NCBI GenBank assembly: GCA_965200235.1
Contig: OZ241339.1
Coordinates: forward strand, 248,001 to 312,000
From: Azotimanducus chitobiosivorans
GTDB taxonomy: Bacteria > Pseudomonadota > Gammaproteobacteria > Pseudomonadales > Azotimanducaceae
Length of the DNA: 64,000 nucleotides
Direction: 5' to 3'
A program made the translations under genes and the position numbers. Each line of letters starts with the position of its first letter. The stretch's first letter is position 1. Shown piece by piece: positions 1 through 8,851 of the stretch. The notes below the pieces were generated by a model. The model made no database searches. It saw only the letters and a list, made by a program, of their open reading frames with translations, and had not been told where the DNA came from.

Positions 1-739
1 CATCGCGCATGGGCGCAGTGCAGCCTTCGAGATAGCTGACGTAGCTGCCCTTGTCGGCGATGATGAGCGTGCGCTCAAACTGTCCGGTGTTCTGCTCGTT
101 GATACGGAAGTAGGTTGACAGCTCCATCGGGCAGCGCACGCCTTCGGGCACATAGACAAAAGAGCCATCGCTGTAGACGGCGGAGTTGAGCGTGGCGTAG
201 AAGTTGTCAGTCGGCGGCACGACTGTGCCGAGGTATTTGCGCACGAGTTCCGGATGGTCGCGCACTGCCTCGGAAATCGGACAGAAGATGACGCCTGCTT
301 CACTTAAGCGTTCACGAAATGTGGTGGCAATGGAAACGCTGTCGAACACGGCGTCAACGGCAACACCTGCCAATGCTTCCTGCTCGTGCAGCGGAATGCC
401 GAGCTTCTCGTAGGTGCGCAGGAGTTCAGGGTCAACCTCGTCCAATGATTTTGGCGCGTCCGCGCGTGATTTGGGGGCTGAGTAGTAGGAGATGCCGTCA
501 AAGTCGATGGGGTCGATCTTGAGCTGCGCCCAGTCAGGCTGCGGCATCGAACGCCAATGACGATACGCTTTGATGCGCCAGTCGAGCAGCCAGTCCGGTT
601 CGCCTTTGCGCTCGGAAATAAAGCGCACGACATCTTCCGAGAGCCCCGGCGGCAAGGTCTCGGATTCGATGTCGGTGACAAACCCCGCTTCGTATTCGCT
701 GGCGAGGTCAGATTCGATAAGGTCTCGTGCGGTGGCCAA
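1..739 (-). CDS. sufB: Fe-S cluster assembly scaffold SufB, N-terminal part (runs off left edge)
   Basis: Reading the minus strand from 739 toward 1 gives about 246 residues typical of the SufB N-terminal half: EYEAGFVTDIESETLPPGL, then WLLDWRIKAYRHW, YYSAPK, and near the edge VYVPEGVRCPMELSTYFRIN and YLEGCTAPMRD. SufB is the core of the cytosolic SufBCD complex that assembles iron-sulfur clusters; its C-terminal half lies outside the window. No in-frame ATG exists. The TTG at 739-737 gives a family-like N-terminus (about 15 residues before EYEAGF). An ATG at 770-768 follows a purine-rich AGAGGGGGG at good spacing, but its frame stops after about 20 codons. Either a TTG start or a frameshift near the 5' end is possible. 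Pyruvate kinase lies 60 bp upstream on the same strand. Confidence 0.85.
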   Translation of the reverse strand, partial: MATARDLIESDLASEYEAGFVTDIESETLPPGLSEDVVRFISERKGEPDWLLDWRIKAYRHWRSMPQPDWAQLKIDPIDFDGISYYSAPKSRADAPKSLDEVDPELLRTYEKLGIPLHEQEALAGVAVDAVFDSVSIATTFRERLSEAGVIFCPISEAVRDHPELVRKYLGTVVPPTDNFYATLNSAVYSDGSFVYVPEGVRCPMELSTYFRINEQNTGQFERTLIIADKGSYVSYLEGCTAPMRD

Positions 740-799
740 AGTGCGTGATTCTTGGCGGGCAAAGTGGCATTGTACCCCCCTCTGAGCGCTCCGCTTCGA

Positions 800-2230
800 T
801 CAAGAGACTTGCAAAATCTTCAGCGCGTTCGTTCCTCCTTGAACATTATGGTAGTCGCCCTTGGTGAGCACCACGCGCTCGCCTGACTTGACCACATGGT
901 GGCGCTTGAGCCAGTCGATAGCGCTTTGGTTGATTTCATCGTGGTCGATTGGCCGCGTGTCAAAAAGCACTGGATGCACGCCTCGGTAGAGCGCGACGCG
1001 CGCAAGCGTGCGCGGATTGTCGGCGAAGGCGAAGATAGGCGGGTTGCTCGCCACACGGGACATGAGCTGCGGCGTGTTTCCAGAGGCGGTGAGGCATGCG
1101 ATTGCAGTAACCCCATCAAGATTGGCGGCGACTTCAGTGGCGGCGCGGGCGATGGCTTCATCAATGGCTTCGCAAGTGGGGTCGATGGGGCTGGCGACAT
1201 TGAACTGCGAATGGCGTTCGGCACCTTCAATGATCTCGACCATGGAACGCACCGTTTCCTGTGGATAGCGGCCGGTCGCGGTCTCGGCGGAAAGCATGAC
1301 CGCATCGGTACCATCAAGCACGGCATTGGCGACATCCATCACTTCGGCGCGCGTTGGCTTCGGGTGTTCGATCATCGACTGCATCATTTGCGTGGCCGTG
1401 ATGACGCTTCGGTTGAGGCTGCGTGCGAGTCCGATCAGGCGCTTTTGCACTGCGACAAGCGCGGCATCGCCGATTTCAATGCCGAGGTCGCCGCGTGCCA
1501 CCATCACCGCATCCGAGGCGAGGATCAGTTCGCGCATGGCATCCGTGCTGTCCACGGCTTCTGCCCGTTCAAGCTTGGCGACGAGGCCGCAGCTCGTATC
1601 GAACGCATGCACGAGGCGTCGTGCTTCGCGCATGTCCGCGGCGTCGCGCGGAAATGATATGGCGACGTAGTCCACCGGCAAGCTGCAGGCAAACTCAATA
1701 TCACTCGAATCTTTTTCCGTCAGCGCAGGCGCAGACAGGCCGCCGCCACGCTTGTTGATGCCAGCATTGGCGCTCAATGTGCCGCCGCTCACCACCCGGC
1801 ATTCCACGCGATGCGGGCCGATGCCAGTAACATCAAGTTCGATCAGTCCGTCGCCGAGCAGTAATTTGTCGCCCGGCGAGACTTGCGCGGAAAGGCGCGT
1901 CCAGGTGGTGCCGACCTTGGTCGCATCTCCGTTGTGCTCGTCAATCGACGCGTCGATGCAAAATGGCGCGTCGTTTTTAAGCTCGACGCTCGGCGAGGAG
2001 AAGCCGCGGATACGAATTTTCGGCCCTTGCATGTCGGCGAGCACCGCAACGAAGCGGCGGTGACGCCCAGCCGCGCGCCGAATGCGCTTGACGCGCTGCT
2101 TATGCTCCTCCTGCGAGCCGTGCGAGAAGTTCAATCGAAACACATCGACGCCGAGCGCTATGAGCTGGTCGATATGTGCATCGGACGCCGGCCCGATAGT
2201 GGCCACAATCTTGGTTGATCGCATGGTCAT
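800..2230 (-). CDS. pyk: Pyruvate kinase
   Basis: Cytosolic enzyme converting phosphoenolpyruvate and ADP to pyruvate and ATP. The 476-residue product starts MTMRSTKIVATIGPASD and has FRLNFSHGS near residue 40, the MVARGDLGIEIG segment, and ATQMMQSMIEHPKPTRAE followed by DVANAVLDGTDAVMLSAE, all family signatures. The C-terminal allosteric-type domain ends GTNALKILQVS. I prefer the ATG at 2230 (or the second ATG at 2224) because KIVATIGPAS normally begins a few residues from the start; an upstream in-frame start at 2257 would add nine residues of no family character. Together with the two GAPDH-type genes nearby it forms a minus-strand block rich in lower-glycolysis functions. Confidence 0.95.
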   Translation of the reverse strand: MTMRSTKIVATIGPASDAHIDQLIALGVDVFRLNFSHGSQEEHKQRVKRIRRAAGRHRRFVAVLADMQGPKIRIRGFSSPSVELKNDAPFCIDASIDEHNGDATKVGTTWTRLSAQVSPGDKLLLGDGLIELDVTGIGPHRVECRVVSGGTLSANAGINKRGGGLSAPALTEKDSSDIEFACSLPVDYVAISFPRDAADMREARRLVHAFDTSCGLVAKLERAEAVDSTDAMRELILASDAVMVARGDLGIEIGDAALVAVQKRLIGLARSLNRSVITATQMMQSMIEHPKPTRAEVMDVANAVLDGTDAVMLSAETATGRYPQETVRSMVEIIEGAERHSQFNVASPIDPTCEAIDEAIARAATEVAANLDGVTAIACLTASGNTPQLMSRVASNPPIFAFADNPRTLARVALYRGVHPVLFDTRPIDHDEINQSAIDWLKRHHVVKSGERVVLTKGDYHNVQGGTNALKILQVS

Positions 2231-2410
2231 TTCGTCACGCTCACGCAGCGTCTTCAAGACCCGCGCAGGCGAGCAGATACGGCATTGTCAGTTTGATGGC
2301 ACACCAGTGGCTCGGTGATTGCTCTCCGACTTGTGAAGATTATACAAAGCGGGAAGCGCACTATTTAAGTGCGCACTCCAAGGCAGGCGCACCAAATTTG
2401 CGCAGAATGA

Positions 2411-2438
2411 AGATGCGCCCCTCGGGAGGGGCGTATCT
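2411..2438 (-). terminator. Hairpin after glnA, probable terminator
   Basis: A GC-rich stem (AGATGCGCCCCT pairing with AGGGGCGTATCT, one G-T wobble, 4-base loop) sits 4 bases beyond the glnA stop codon. On the minus strand it is followed by a mixed T-containing stretch rather than a clean T-run, so termination may be incomplete or assisted. Confidence 0.55.
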
Positions 2439-2442
2439 GATG

Positions 2443-3852
2443 CTACACGCTGTAGTACATCTGGAACTCAATCGGGTGCGTCGCTTGCATGAGGCGGGCA
2501 ACTTCTTCCTGTTTGAGTTCGAGGTAGCCGTCGATGGCATCGTCGGTAAACACGCCACCCGCGGTCAAGAACTCACGGTCGTTGTCCAGCGCTTCCACGG
2601 CATCGCGCAGCGACGGCGCGACAGTCTTGATGTTCTTGAGGTCGCTGTCCGACAGTGAGTAGTAGTCGGCTTCGTGCGGCTCGCCCGGATCGATTTCATT
2701 GACGATGCCATCAATGCCCGCCATGAGCATGGCCGCGAAGGCGAGGTAGGGGTTACCCGAGCTATCTGGGAATCGCACCTCAATGCGGCGCCCGTTGGGG
2801 CTGCCTTGAATGAACGGAATGCGGATGGAGGCCGAACGGTTGCGCGCCGAATAGGCGAGTAGCGTGGGCGCCTCAAAGCCTGGCACCAAGCGCTTGTAGG
2901 AGTTCGTGGTGGCGTTGGTAAAGGCGTTGAGCGCTCGCGCGTGCTTCATGATGCCGCCGATGTAGTACAGAGCGGTCTTGGAGAGGCCAGCATATTCGTC
3001 GCCACGGAAGAGGTTGTTGCCGTCTTTCCATATCGACTGGTGCACGTGCATGCCGTTGCCGTTGTCATTCATCAGCGGCTTCGGCATGAAGGTCGCGGTT
3101 TTGCCGTAGGCGGCGGCCACGTTCTGCACGACGTATTTGTATGTTTGCAAGTCGTCGGCTTTCAGCACCAGCGAGTTGAACTTGACGCCAATCTCGCCTT
3201 GGCCAGCGGTGGCGACCTCATGGTGATGTACTTCGACCTCGAGGCCCATGTCCATCATTGTGCTGCACATGGCGGCGCGGAGGTCAGCCATACTGTCGAT
3301 CGGTGGCACCGGGAAATAGCCGCCTTTGACCGAAGGCCGGTGGCCGAGGTTGCCTTCTTCGTAGGACTTGCCGGACGACCAGGCCGCTTCCTCGGAGATG
3401 ATCTCGTAGCTGACCTTGGACATGCCGACTTCGAACTGCACGCCGTCAAACACAAAGAATTCTGCCTCCGGGCCGAAGTAGGCGACATCGCCGATGCCGC
3501 TGCTCGCGAGGTAGGCTTCGGCGGCCTTGGCAATGCCGCGCGGGTCGCGGTTGTAGGGTGTCATGGTTGTGGGTTCGATGACATCGCAGCGCAGATTAAT
3601 GGTCGGTTCTTCAAAAAACGGGTCGAGCACTGCGGAGCGGTCATCAGGCACCAGCATCATGTCGGATTCGTGAATGGACTTCCAGCCAGCGATAGACGAG
3701 CCGTCAAACATCGTTCCACTGCTCAGTGTCTCGCTGGTGGCGCGCGACGCCGGGATGGTGGTGTGCTGGGATTTGCCGCGCGGGTCGGTGAAGCGCAAAT
3801 CCACCCACTGCGCATCATGTTCCTTAATGAGTTTTTGCGTTTTGTCGTACAT
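2443..3852 (-). CDS. glnA: Glutamine synthetase, type I
   Basis: ATP-dependent ligation of ammonia to glutamate, the central nitrogen-assimilation step, as a cytosolic dodecamer. The 469-residue length matches bacterial GSI. Visible signatures: FDGSSIAGW near residue 50, GNGMHVHQSIWKDG near residue 270, NRSASIRIP near 345, and the C-terminal TAGGVFTDDAIDGY and FQMYYSV. The tyrosine at about residue 398 (DYYSLSD) aligns with the adenylylated Tyr of the enterobacterial enzyme, so GlnE-type control is likely. The start has a clear GAAGGACGAG ribosome site. A sigma-54 promoter lies upstream, and glnD, which acts on the same regulatory cascade, is in this window at 39.8-42.5 kb. Confidence 0.97.
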   Translation of the reverse strand: MYDKTQKLIKEHDAQWVDLRFTDPRGKSQHTTIPASRATSETLSSGTMFDGSSIAGWKSIHESDMMLVPDDRSAVLDPFFEEPTINLRCDVIEPTTMTPYNRDPRGIAKAAEAYLASSGIGDVAYFGPEAEFFVFDGVQFEVGMSKVSYEIISEEAAWSSGKSYEEGNLGHRPSVKGGYFPVPPIDSMADLRAAMCSTMMDMGLEVEVHHHEVATAGQGEIGVKFNSLVLKADDLQTYKYVVQNVAAAYGKTATFMPKPLMNDNGNGMHVHQSIWKDGNNLFRGDEYAGLSKTALYYIGGIMKHARALNAFTNATTNSYKRLVPGFEAPTLLAYSARNRSASIRIPFIQGSPNGRRIEVRFPDSSGNPYLAFAAMLMAGIDGIVNEIDPGEPHEADYYSLSDSDLKNIKTVAPSLRDAVEALDNDREFLTAGGVFTDDAIDGYLELKQEEVARLMQATHPIEFQMYYSV

Positions 3853-3997
3853 CTTGTTCTCGTCCTTCTCTTATCTGTTGGTTCTCGTGGTGTTGGGGCG
3901 GGTCTCTTACAAGACCGTCTGTCCGAATACGACCGTCATACGGCGGTCGATATGATGCGTGACTCGATGCGAATCGCGAGCGCATACGCGCTAAGCA

Positions 3998-4013
3998 AGC
4001 AATTTGTGTGCCA
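3998..4013 (-). promoter_or_regulatory. Sigma-54 (RpoN) promoter for glnA
   Basis: On the minus strand the sequence TGGCACACAAATTGCT matches the sigma-54 consensus TGGCAC-N5-TTGC(A/T) exactly. It lies between the end of gap (4020) and the glnA start (3852). It predicts NtrC-dependent transcription with a leader of roughly 130 nt, which contains an imperfect palindrome at 3931-3948 (GACCG..CGGTC). I did not find a convincing pair of NtrC operators; they may lie inside the gap coding region. Confidence 0.85.
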
Positions 4014-4019
4014 GAACGT

Positions 4020-5033
4020 CTAAGCGCTTGCGTCAAGCTTCGCCATGCGTTCAATCAGATCGCATACGCGGTTCGAGTAGCCCCACTCGTTGTCGTACCA
4101 GCTCAAGGCTTTCAAGAAGTGCCCTTCAGTGACGCACGTAAATGACGAATCGAAGATGCTTGAGTGCGAATTGCCAATAATATCGGAGGACACCACTGGG
4201 TCTTTCGTGAATTCGAGCACGCCCTTGAGGCGCGGCGACTTGCTGGCGTCGCGAATGACCTGATGGACTTCATCCACGCTCGTTGGCTGTTCGAGTTCGG
4301 CGAACAAATCGACCACCGACCCATCTGGAACTGGCACTCGCGATGCGATGCCGTGCAGCTTGCCTTTGAGGCTTGGCAGTACTTCGCCAACCGCCTGTGC
4401 GGCGCCGGTCGAGGTCGGAATGATGTTTTCGGCGGCGGCGCGAGAGCGGCGTGGGTCCGCGTGAGGCACGTCTGCAAGTCTCTGGTCGTTGGTATAAGCG
4501 TGTACCGTGTTCATCACGCCTTGACGGATGCCGAAGGCGTCGTCGAGCACCTTGGCGAGCGGTGCGAGGCAGTTCGTGGTGCAGCTAGCATTGGAGACGA
4601 TACGGTGCTCAGGGCGAAGCGCTTCGTCGTTGACGCCGAGCACGAGCGTGCAGTCGATGGTGTCCTTGGCGGGCACGGTGAGGAGTGCGCGCCGGGCGCC
4701 GGCTTCAAGGTGCATGCCGACTTCGTCGCGAGCGCGAAACACGCCTGTAGATTCAATGGCGACATCGATATCGAGGTCCTGCCACGGCAGCGTTTTCGGG
4801 TCGCGCTGGGCGAGCAACTTGACGCGGCTCTGCGCCGTGACCAAGTGCCCGTCATCACGGGAAAGAGTGCCCTCATAGGGCCCCATGACCGTATCGTACT
4901 TCAGGAGATACGCGAGGCCATCGGCGTCAAAAAGATCATTGATAGCGACAATCTCGATATCGTCACGCTGCTCGGCGATGCGAAAGACAGCGCGGCCGAT
5001 ACGTCCGAAGCCATTGATTGCGATTCGTGCCAT
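4020..5033 (-). CDS. gap: Glyceraldehyde-3-phosphate dehydrogenase, type I
   Basis: NAD-dependent oxidation and phosphorylation of glyceraldehyde 3-phosphate in glycolysis. The 337-residue protein has the N-terminal nucleotide-binding MARIAINGFGRIGR, the active-site SNASCTTNCLAP (Cys at about residue 151), the catalytic His in VHAYTNDQ, ENIIPTSTGAA and the C-terminal WYDNEWGYSNR. The ATG at 5033 gives the normal family start; a TTG two codons upstream is possible. It follows a cysteine-less paralog by only 12 bases, so the two are probably co-transcribed. Because the paralog lacks key residues, this copy is the likely functional glycolytic enzyme. Confidence 0.97.
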   Translation of the reverse strand: MARIAINGFGRIGRAVFRIAEQRDDIEIVAINDLFDADGLAYLLKYDTVMGPYEGTLSRDDGHLVTAQSRVKLLAQRDPKTLPWQDLDIDVAIESTGVFRARDEVGMHLEAGARRALLTVPAKDTIDCTLVLGVNDEALRPEHRIVSNASCTTNCLAPLAKVLDDAFGIRQGVMNTVHAYTNDQRLADVPHADPRRSRAAAENIIPTSTGAAQAVGEVLPSLKGKLHGIASRVPVPDGSVVDLFAELEQPTSVDEVHQVIRDASKSPRLKGVLEFTKDPVVSSDIIGNSHSSIFDSSFTCVTEGHFLKALSWYDNEWGYSNRVCDLIERMAKLDASA

Positions 5034-5045
5034 GGTCAAGGATTC

Positions 5046-6062
5046 CTAATGTGAGGTGTCGAGGTCGTCATAGAGTTTGGCGACATCGAGGATTCGTGAG
5101 GCGTGACCGAGCACTTCGTGCCAGATCAGGATTTTGATGAGGTTGGCGCCCGCCTTCATGATGCCGCTGCGGTCAACGAGCATTGACTGCGTGACGCCGC
5201 GAACATCGGAAGAGACGATCGGATCTTTGGTGACGGCGTAGAGGCTCGGATGCGCCGCCGCCGCGTCGTCGAACGCCTCGGCAATGTCCTCGGCGCTGAC
5301 CGAGGAATCACTCATGGCAATGTTGAGGTCCATCAGCGAACCCGATTTGACAGGCACGTTGAGAGCGTAGCCGCTGACCTTGCCAGCGACTTTTGGCAGC
5401 ACATGCTGCGCCCAGAAGGGCGCAAGGCTGACGTTGGGAATGATGTTCTCCGCGCCCGACCGGCTGCGGCGATAATCAGGGCCGGCTGTGTCCTGAAGCG
5501 TTTGGTCGCTCGTGTAGGCGTGGATTGAGGTCACGGTCGCATGCGCGATGTCGAATCGGTCGGTGATGGCTTTCAGCGCGAGCGCCATGGCCGAGGTGGT
5601 GGCAGATCCCGCCGAGACGAGTTGGTCGTCGGCGCGCGCGTCCGCATCATTGACACCGCGCACGATCATGCGGTCGAGCGCGCTTGTCGGGAAAGTCGAG
5701 AGCAGCACCCGAGACGCGCCGTGCTCAAGATGCGGCTGCAAAGATTTGCGATCAAGATAGCGATTGGTGGCATCGACGACCAGGTCCACATCGAAGAGGT
5801 CCCACGGAATTTCGCCAGGCCGTTTTGCCGACAGGATGCGGGTGCGCCGAGCGGACTTGTTATTGCCGGCAAGGTCATGCACGAGGTAGTTGCCGTCAAG
5901 CTTGACTGGCACGTGCTGACCGTGCTCGCGATGAAAAAGGTGCCGCAGGATGCCGGGGTCGCCGATATCCGAAATGGCGACAATCTCGAAGCGTGGGTCT
6001 TGCGCAGCAAGCGCAAAGAGTTGGCGTCCGATGCGCCCGAATCCCATAAGTCCAATGCGCAC
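5046..6062 (-). CDS. GAPDH-like paralog lacking the catalytic cysteine
   Basis: The 338-residue product is homologous over its length to GAPDH: MRIGLMGFGRIGRQLF, ENIIPNVSLAPFW, KDPIVSSDVRG. The active-site motif SNASCTTNC is replaced by SAGSATTSA, with Ala (about residue 154) at the cysteine position, and the C-terminal WYDNEWGYSNR is replaced by WHEVLGHASR. The catalytic-type His is kept in HAYTSDQ (about residue 181). It cannot form the usual thioester, so a normal GAPDH reaction is unlikely; a structural, regulatory or different catalytic role is inference. Start is GTG at 6062, eight bases after AAGGAGG. The frame is intact, which argues against simple decay. It lies between a glutathione S-transferase gene and true gap in one operon-like run. 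Confidence 0.85.
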   Translation of the reverse strand: MRIGLMGFGRIGRQLFALAAQDPRFEIVAISDIGDPGILRHLFHREHGQHVPVKLDGNYLVHDLAGNNKSARRTRILSAKRPGEIPWDLFDVDLVVDATNRYLDRKSLQPHLEHGASRVLLSTFPTSALDRMIVRGVNDADARADDQLVSAGSATTSAMALALKAITDRFDIAHATVTSIHAYTSDQTLQDTAGPDYRRSRSGAENIIPNVSLAPFWAQHVLPKVAGKVSGYALNVPVKSGSLMDLNIAMSDSSVSAEDIAEAFDDAAAAHPSLYAVTKDPIVSSDVRGVTQSMLVDRSGIMKAGANLIKILIWHEVLGHASRILDVAKLYDDLDTSH

Positions 6063-6074
6063 GAGCGTGCCTCC

Positions 6075-6686
6075 TTAAGTGTGAGTTGCTGATTCGACGA
6101 GCGCGTCGTCGACGGCCTTGGCGCGCTTGAACGCATCGCGTGCCCGAAGGCGCAGAAGATAGTCATCGAACACCGGGCGGTGTTCAAGCAGGCCGTAGTC
6201 CAAGAACGATCCGACGTAGACGTCAGTGGCGGTGAATGTATCGCCAGCGATGTAGGGATGCCGAGAGAGTGCGCCTGAAAGCGCATCGATCATTCGTTCA
6301 TAGGTGCCGTAGCCCACCATGGATTCCCTGTCGGCGGGCACCTCGAAGCCAAGCGTGCGATTGGTGGCGGCCGCTTCGATCGGCCCTGCCGCGAACAGCA
6401 TCCATCGGTAGTAGGCGGCGCGGTGCTCGCTAGGTGCAAGGCCAGATGCCGGGAACGCATCAGCGAGATACAGACAGATGGCCGCCGATTCTGTGACCAC
6501 TTGGCCGTGATGCACGATCGCTGGCACCTTGCCCATGGGATTGATCTTGAGATACTCGGGCGACTTCATGGCGTCGCCGTACTCAATCAGCACGGTTTCG
6601 TAGTCGGCGCCTACCTCTTCGAGCATCCAGCGCGCGATGCGACCTCTCGACTGCGGGTTGGTGTACAACACAAGGTCAGCGGGCAT
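6075..6686 (-). CDS. Glutathione S-transferase family protein
   Basis: A 203-residue cytosolic GST-fold protein. The N-terminal thioredoxin-like domain shows LVLYTNPQSRGRIARWML, then NPMGKVPAIVHHGQVVTESAAI, the conserved cis-Pro region and glutathione-contacting ES. The C-terminal helical domain contains HPYIAGDTFTATDVYVGS, the usual N-capping/hydrophobic staple region. The ATG at 6686 has GGAG seven bases upstream; longer in-frame reading to 6749 lacks such a site. The gene ends 12 bases before the GAPDH-like gene, suggesting co-transcription. Substrate is not predictable from sequence. Confidence 0.9.
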   Translation of the reverse strand: MPADLVLYTNPQSRGRIARWMLEEVGADYETVLIEYGDAMKSPEYLKINPMGKVPAIVHHGQVVTESAAICLYLADAFPASGLAPSEHRAAYYRWMLFAAGPIEAAATNRTLGFEVPADRESMVGYGTYERMIDALSGALSRHPYIAGDTFTATDVYVGSFLDYGLLEHRPVFDDYLLRLRARDAFKRAKAVDDALVESATHT

Positions 6687-7414
6687 AGCGTGCTCCGAAG
6701 AAAAGAAAAGAAATACCCGCCTCGCCTTGTCGTGAGGCGAAGTGGGCACATCGGGTGGCGAATGCGCATTGTCATGCAGCGGGGATTGGATTGCAATAGC
6801 GATTCAGTTTCAACTGTTCGTCTTGTTCTGGTCACTGCTTTCTGAGGAACGCTTTGATCGATTGAAAGTTCGACCAACGACATAGCGTGAAGGAAAAGTT
6901 TTTGCATGGGAGGGTTTCAAGCACTTAACGACCAGCTACTAGACTCCTTGACCAACCCAAACTTTAACAGACAGGTTGCGTTTAGGCGACGAGATTAAAT
7001 TCCTACGAGAGTCTGATGATTTCACGGTCGAAGCAGTCGATGGGCGGCGGACTGCTCATGCCTCGTCGGTCTGAGGCGAAGCCTCGCTAGACATTATGTA
7101 TTGACCTTGCCTTCCGCCGCAGGCCGGTAGGCAAGGTCAATACATAATGTCTAGTTGCACATAGTCTTTTACAAGCAACAGATTCTCCATGGAGCCTTCG
7201 AGTAAGAGGTCCAAGGGTTTCTCGTGGGTCATAGCGGGTCAACACAAAGAACTTCTGTCCGACGAGGCTCACACGCCAAATGGTCAATCTCGCACATGGA
7301 TTCAGTCACAAAACGCACAAGGTCGATGCCGAGAATTCTGTAGATTCATCGGCCTACTGTATTCGTCAATCGCGCACCCACATGTCCACAGAATCCATCG
7401 CGCAGGATGCAGCT
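6687..7414. other. Intergenic region between divergent GST and pil genes
   Basis: 728 bases with no convincing gene. It holds a small GCCTC/GAGGC hairpin near 6720 just upstream of the GST start and the 60-bp palindromic insertion at 7091-7150. An open frame at 7087-7287 (minus) begins in this region but reads through the palindrome and has no recognisable family, so I do not call it. Promoters for the divergent genes must lie here but I cannot place them with confidence. Confidence 0.5.
7087..7154. mobile_element. 60-bp palindromic insertion (type F) flanked by CTAG
   Basis: CTAG (7087-7090), then a 60-base element with perfect 22-base arms (ACATTATGTATTGACC... and its complement) around a 16-base loop, then CTAG again (7151-7154). 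The same right end, GTCAATACATAATGT plus CTAG, recurs at 34821-34839 beside a dead P450 gene. The layout fits a tiny non-autonomous element with a CTAG target duplication. Confidence 0.75.
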
Positions 7415-8851
7415 ATGCCGAGTGTTGACCTGACAGCGTTCGACGTGTCGGTATTCGCTGTCTTCCAGAAGCTTTCCCCTGATCTCCAGCAGCGTTGCCG
7501 GTCGTTGTCCGTGCTGCCGCTCAAGCTGCATTTTCGCGAGCCTGTGCTCGCCATTGCCGACCCGGCCCAGCGGACACGCATCCGCGAGTCCTTGAGCGGC
7601 GAGTTCGGCGACGAGCCACGATTTCTGCTCGCATCCCCCGACGCAATCGAGCGACTGCGCCCGAACGCGGTCACGCGCGCCGCCGCAACGTCGCGCGGCG
7701 CGCCAGAAGTGCCGAGTGTTGAAACACGGGATGAAGGCAGCGCCGATGCGCCGGCGGTGCGTCTTGTCAATCGTATCCTTGGCAAGGCCATCGCTTGGAA
7801 CGCCTCAGATGTGCACTTCGAACCCTTCGAGACGCACTACCATGTGCGCGTGCGGCGAGACGGTGTGTTGAGCATCGCCGAGGCACCGGACAAGACGCTC
7901 GCGAGCGCCATCTCGGCGCGTATCAAGGTGATGGCGAAAATGGACATCGCGGAGCGGCGCCTGCCGCAGGACGGGCGTATTCGACTCAGTACGTCGGACG
8001 GTCGTCAGATTGATCTGCGCGTGAACTCGGTGCCGACACTGTGGGGCGAGAAGCTCGTGCTGCGCATTCTCGGCGGCGGCGAGGCGGCGCGGTCACTCGA
8101 CGAGATCGGCTTGTCCGCGTCGCAAAAGCGCATCTTCGAGGCGGCGCTCTCCAGGCCGCAAGGGCTCATTCTGGTCACTGGCCCCACCGGAAGCGGCAAG
8201 ACCGGCACGCTCTATGCGGGCCTCAAATGGCTCAACAGCAGCGAACGTAATATCCTTGCGGTTGAGGACCCGGTCGAGATTACCTTGCCCGGCGTCAATC
8301 AGGTGCAAGTCAACACCCGTATCGGATTGACGTTCGCGAGCGTGCTTCGGGCGTTCTTGCGACAAGACCCGGACATCATCATGCTCGGCGAGATTCGTGA
8401 TCAGGAAACCGCCGAGATTGCCGTGCGCGCCGCGCAAACGGGGCATGTGGTACTTGCCACCTTGCACACCAACTCAGCACTTGAAACCCCCGGACGGCTG
8501 ATCGACATGGGCATTCCTGCCTATCTTTTGGGCAGCGCCCTCAATCTTGTGCTGGCGCAGCGACTCTTGCGCAAGCTCTGTAGTCATTGTGCGCGGCCTA
8601 GCGAAGGCGGTCTTGAGGCGAACTCAGAGGGCTGCGAGCACTGCTTGGGGGGCTATGCAGGGCGTCTCGGCGTGTTTGAAATGCTGCCGGTGAGCGCACG
8701 TGTGAGTGAAGCCATTTCCAAGCACCAGGCGCTTGACGACTTGACGCGCCTTGCCCGCGACGAAGGCCTGTCGAGCCTTCGTGAACAGGGTCTCGCGCTG
8801 GTCTCGGCTGGCCTGACATCGGTGGCGGAAGTTGACCGGGTGTGCCAATGA
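7415..8851 (+). CDS. pilB: Type IV pilus assembly ATPase PilB (GspE family)
   Basis: Hexameric cytoplasmic ATPase that powers pilin polymerisation. The 478 residues show the N2-type domain DVHFEPFETHYHVR, Walker A GPTGSGKTGT, Asp box ILAVEDPVE, Walker B DPDIIMLGEIRD, and His box GHVVLATLHTNSA. A zinc-type pair CSHC...CEHC follows with only 14 residues between the pairs, shorter than in many PilB/GspE proteins. The ATG at 7415 has AGGA seven bases upstream; in-frame starts at 7280 and 7382 lack a ribosome site. It overlaps pilC by four bases (ATGA). Without pilins in the window a type II secretion role cannot be excluded, but the pilB-C-D-coaE order favours pili. Confidence 0.93.
   Translation: MPSVDLTAFDVSVFAVFQKLSPDLQQRCRSLSVLPLKLHFREPVLAIADPAQRTRIRESLSGEFGDEPRFLLASPDAIERLRPNAVTRAAATSRGAPEVPSVETRDEGSADAPAVRLVNRILGKAIAWNASDVHFEPFETHYHVRVRRDGVLSIAEAPDKTLASAISARIKVMAKMDIAERRLPQDGRIRLSTSDGRQIDLRVNSVPTLWGEKLVLRILGGGEAARSLDEIGLSASQKRIFEAALSRPQGLILVTGPTGSGKTGTLYAGLKWLNSSERNILAVEDPVEITLPGVNQVQVNTRIGLTFASVLRAFLRQDPDIIMLGEIRDQETAEIAVRAAQTGHVVLATLHTNSALETPGRLIDMGIPAYLLGSALNLVLAQRLLRKLCSHCARPSEGGLEANSEGCEHCLGGYAGRLGVFEMLPVSARVSEAISKHQALDDLTRLARDEGLSSLREQGLALVSAGLTSVAEVDRVCQ

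Noticed and set aside
7087..7287. 66-codon open frame on the minus strand beside the pil operon
   Set aside because: It ends by reading through the palindromic insertion, has no ribosome site and no recognisable family.
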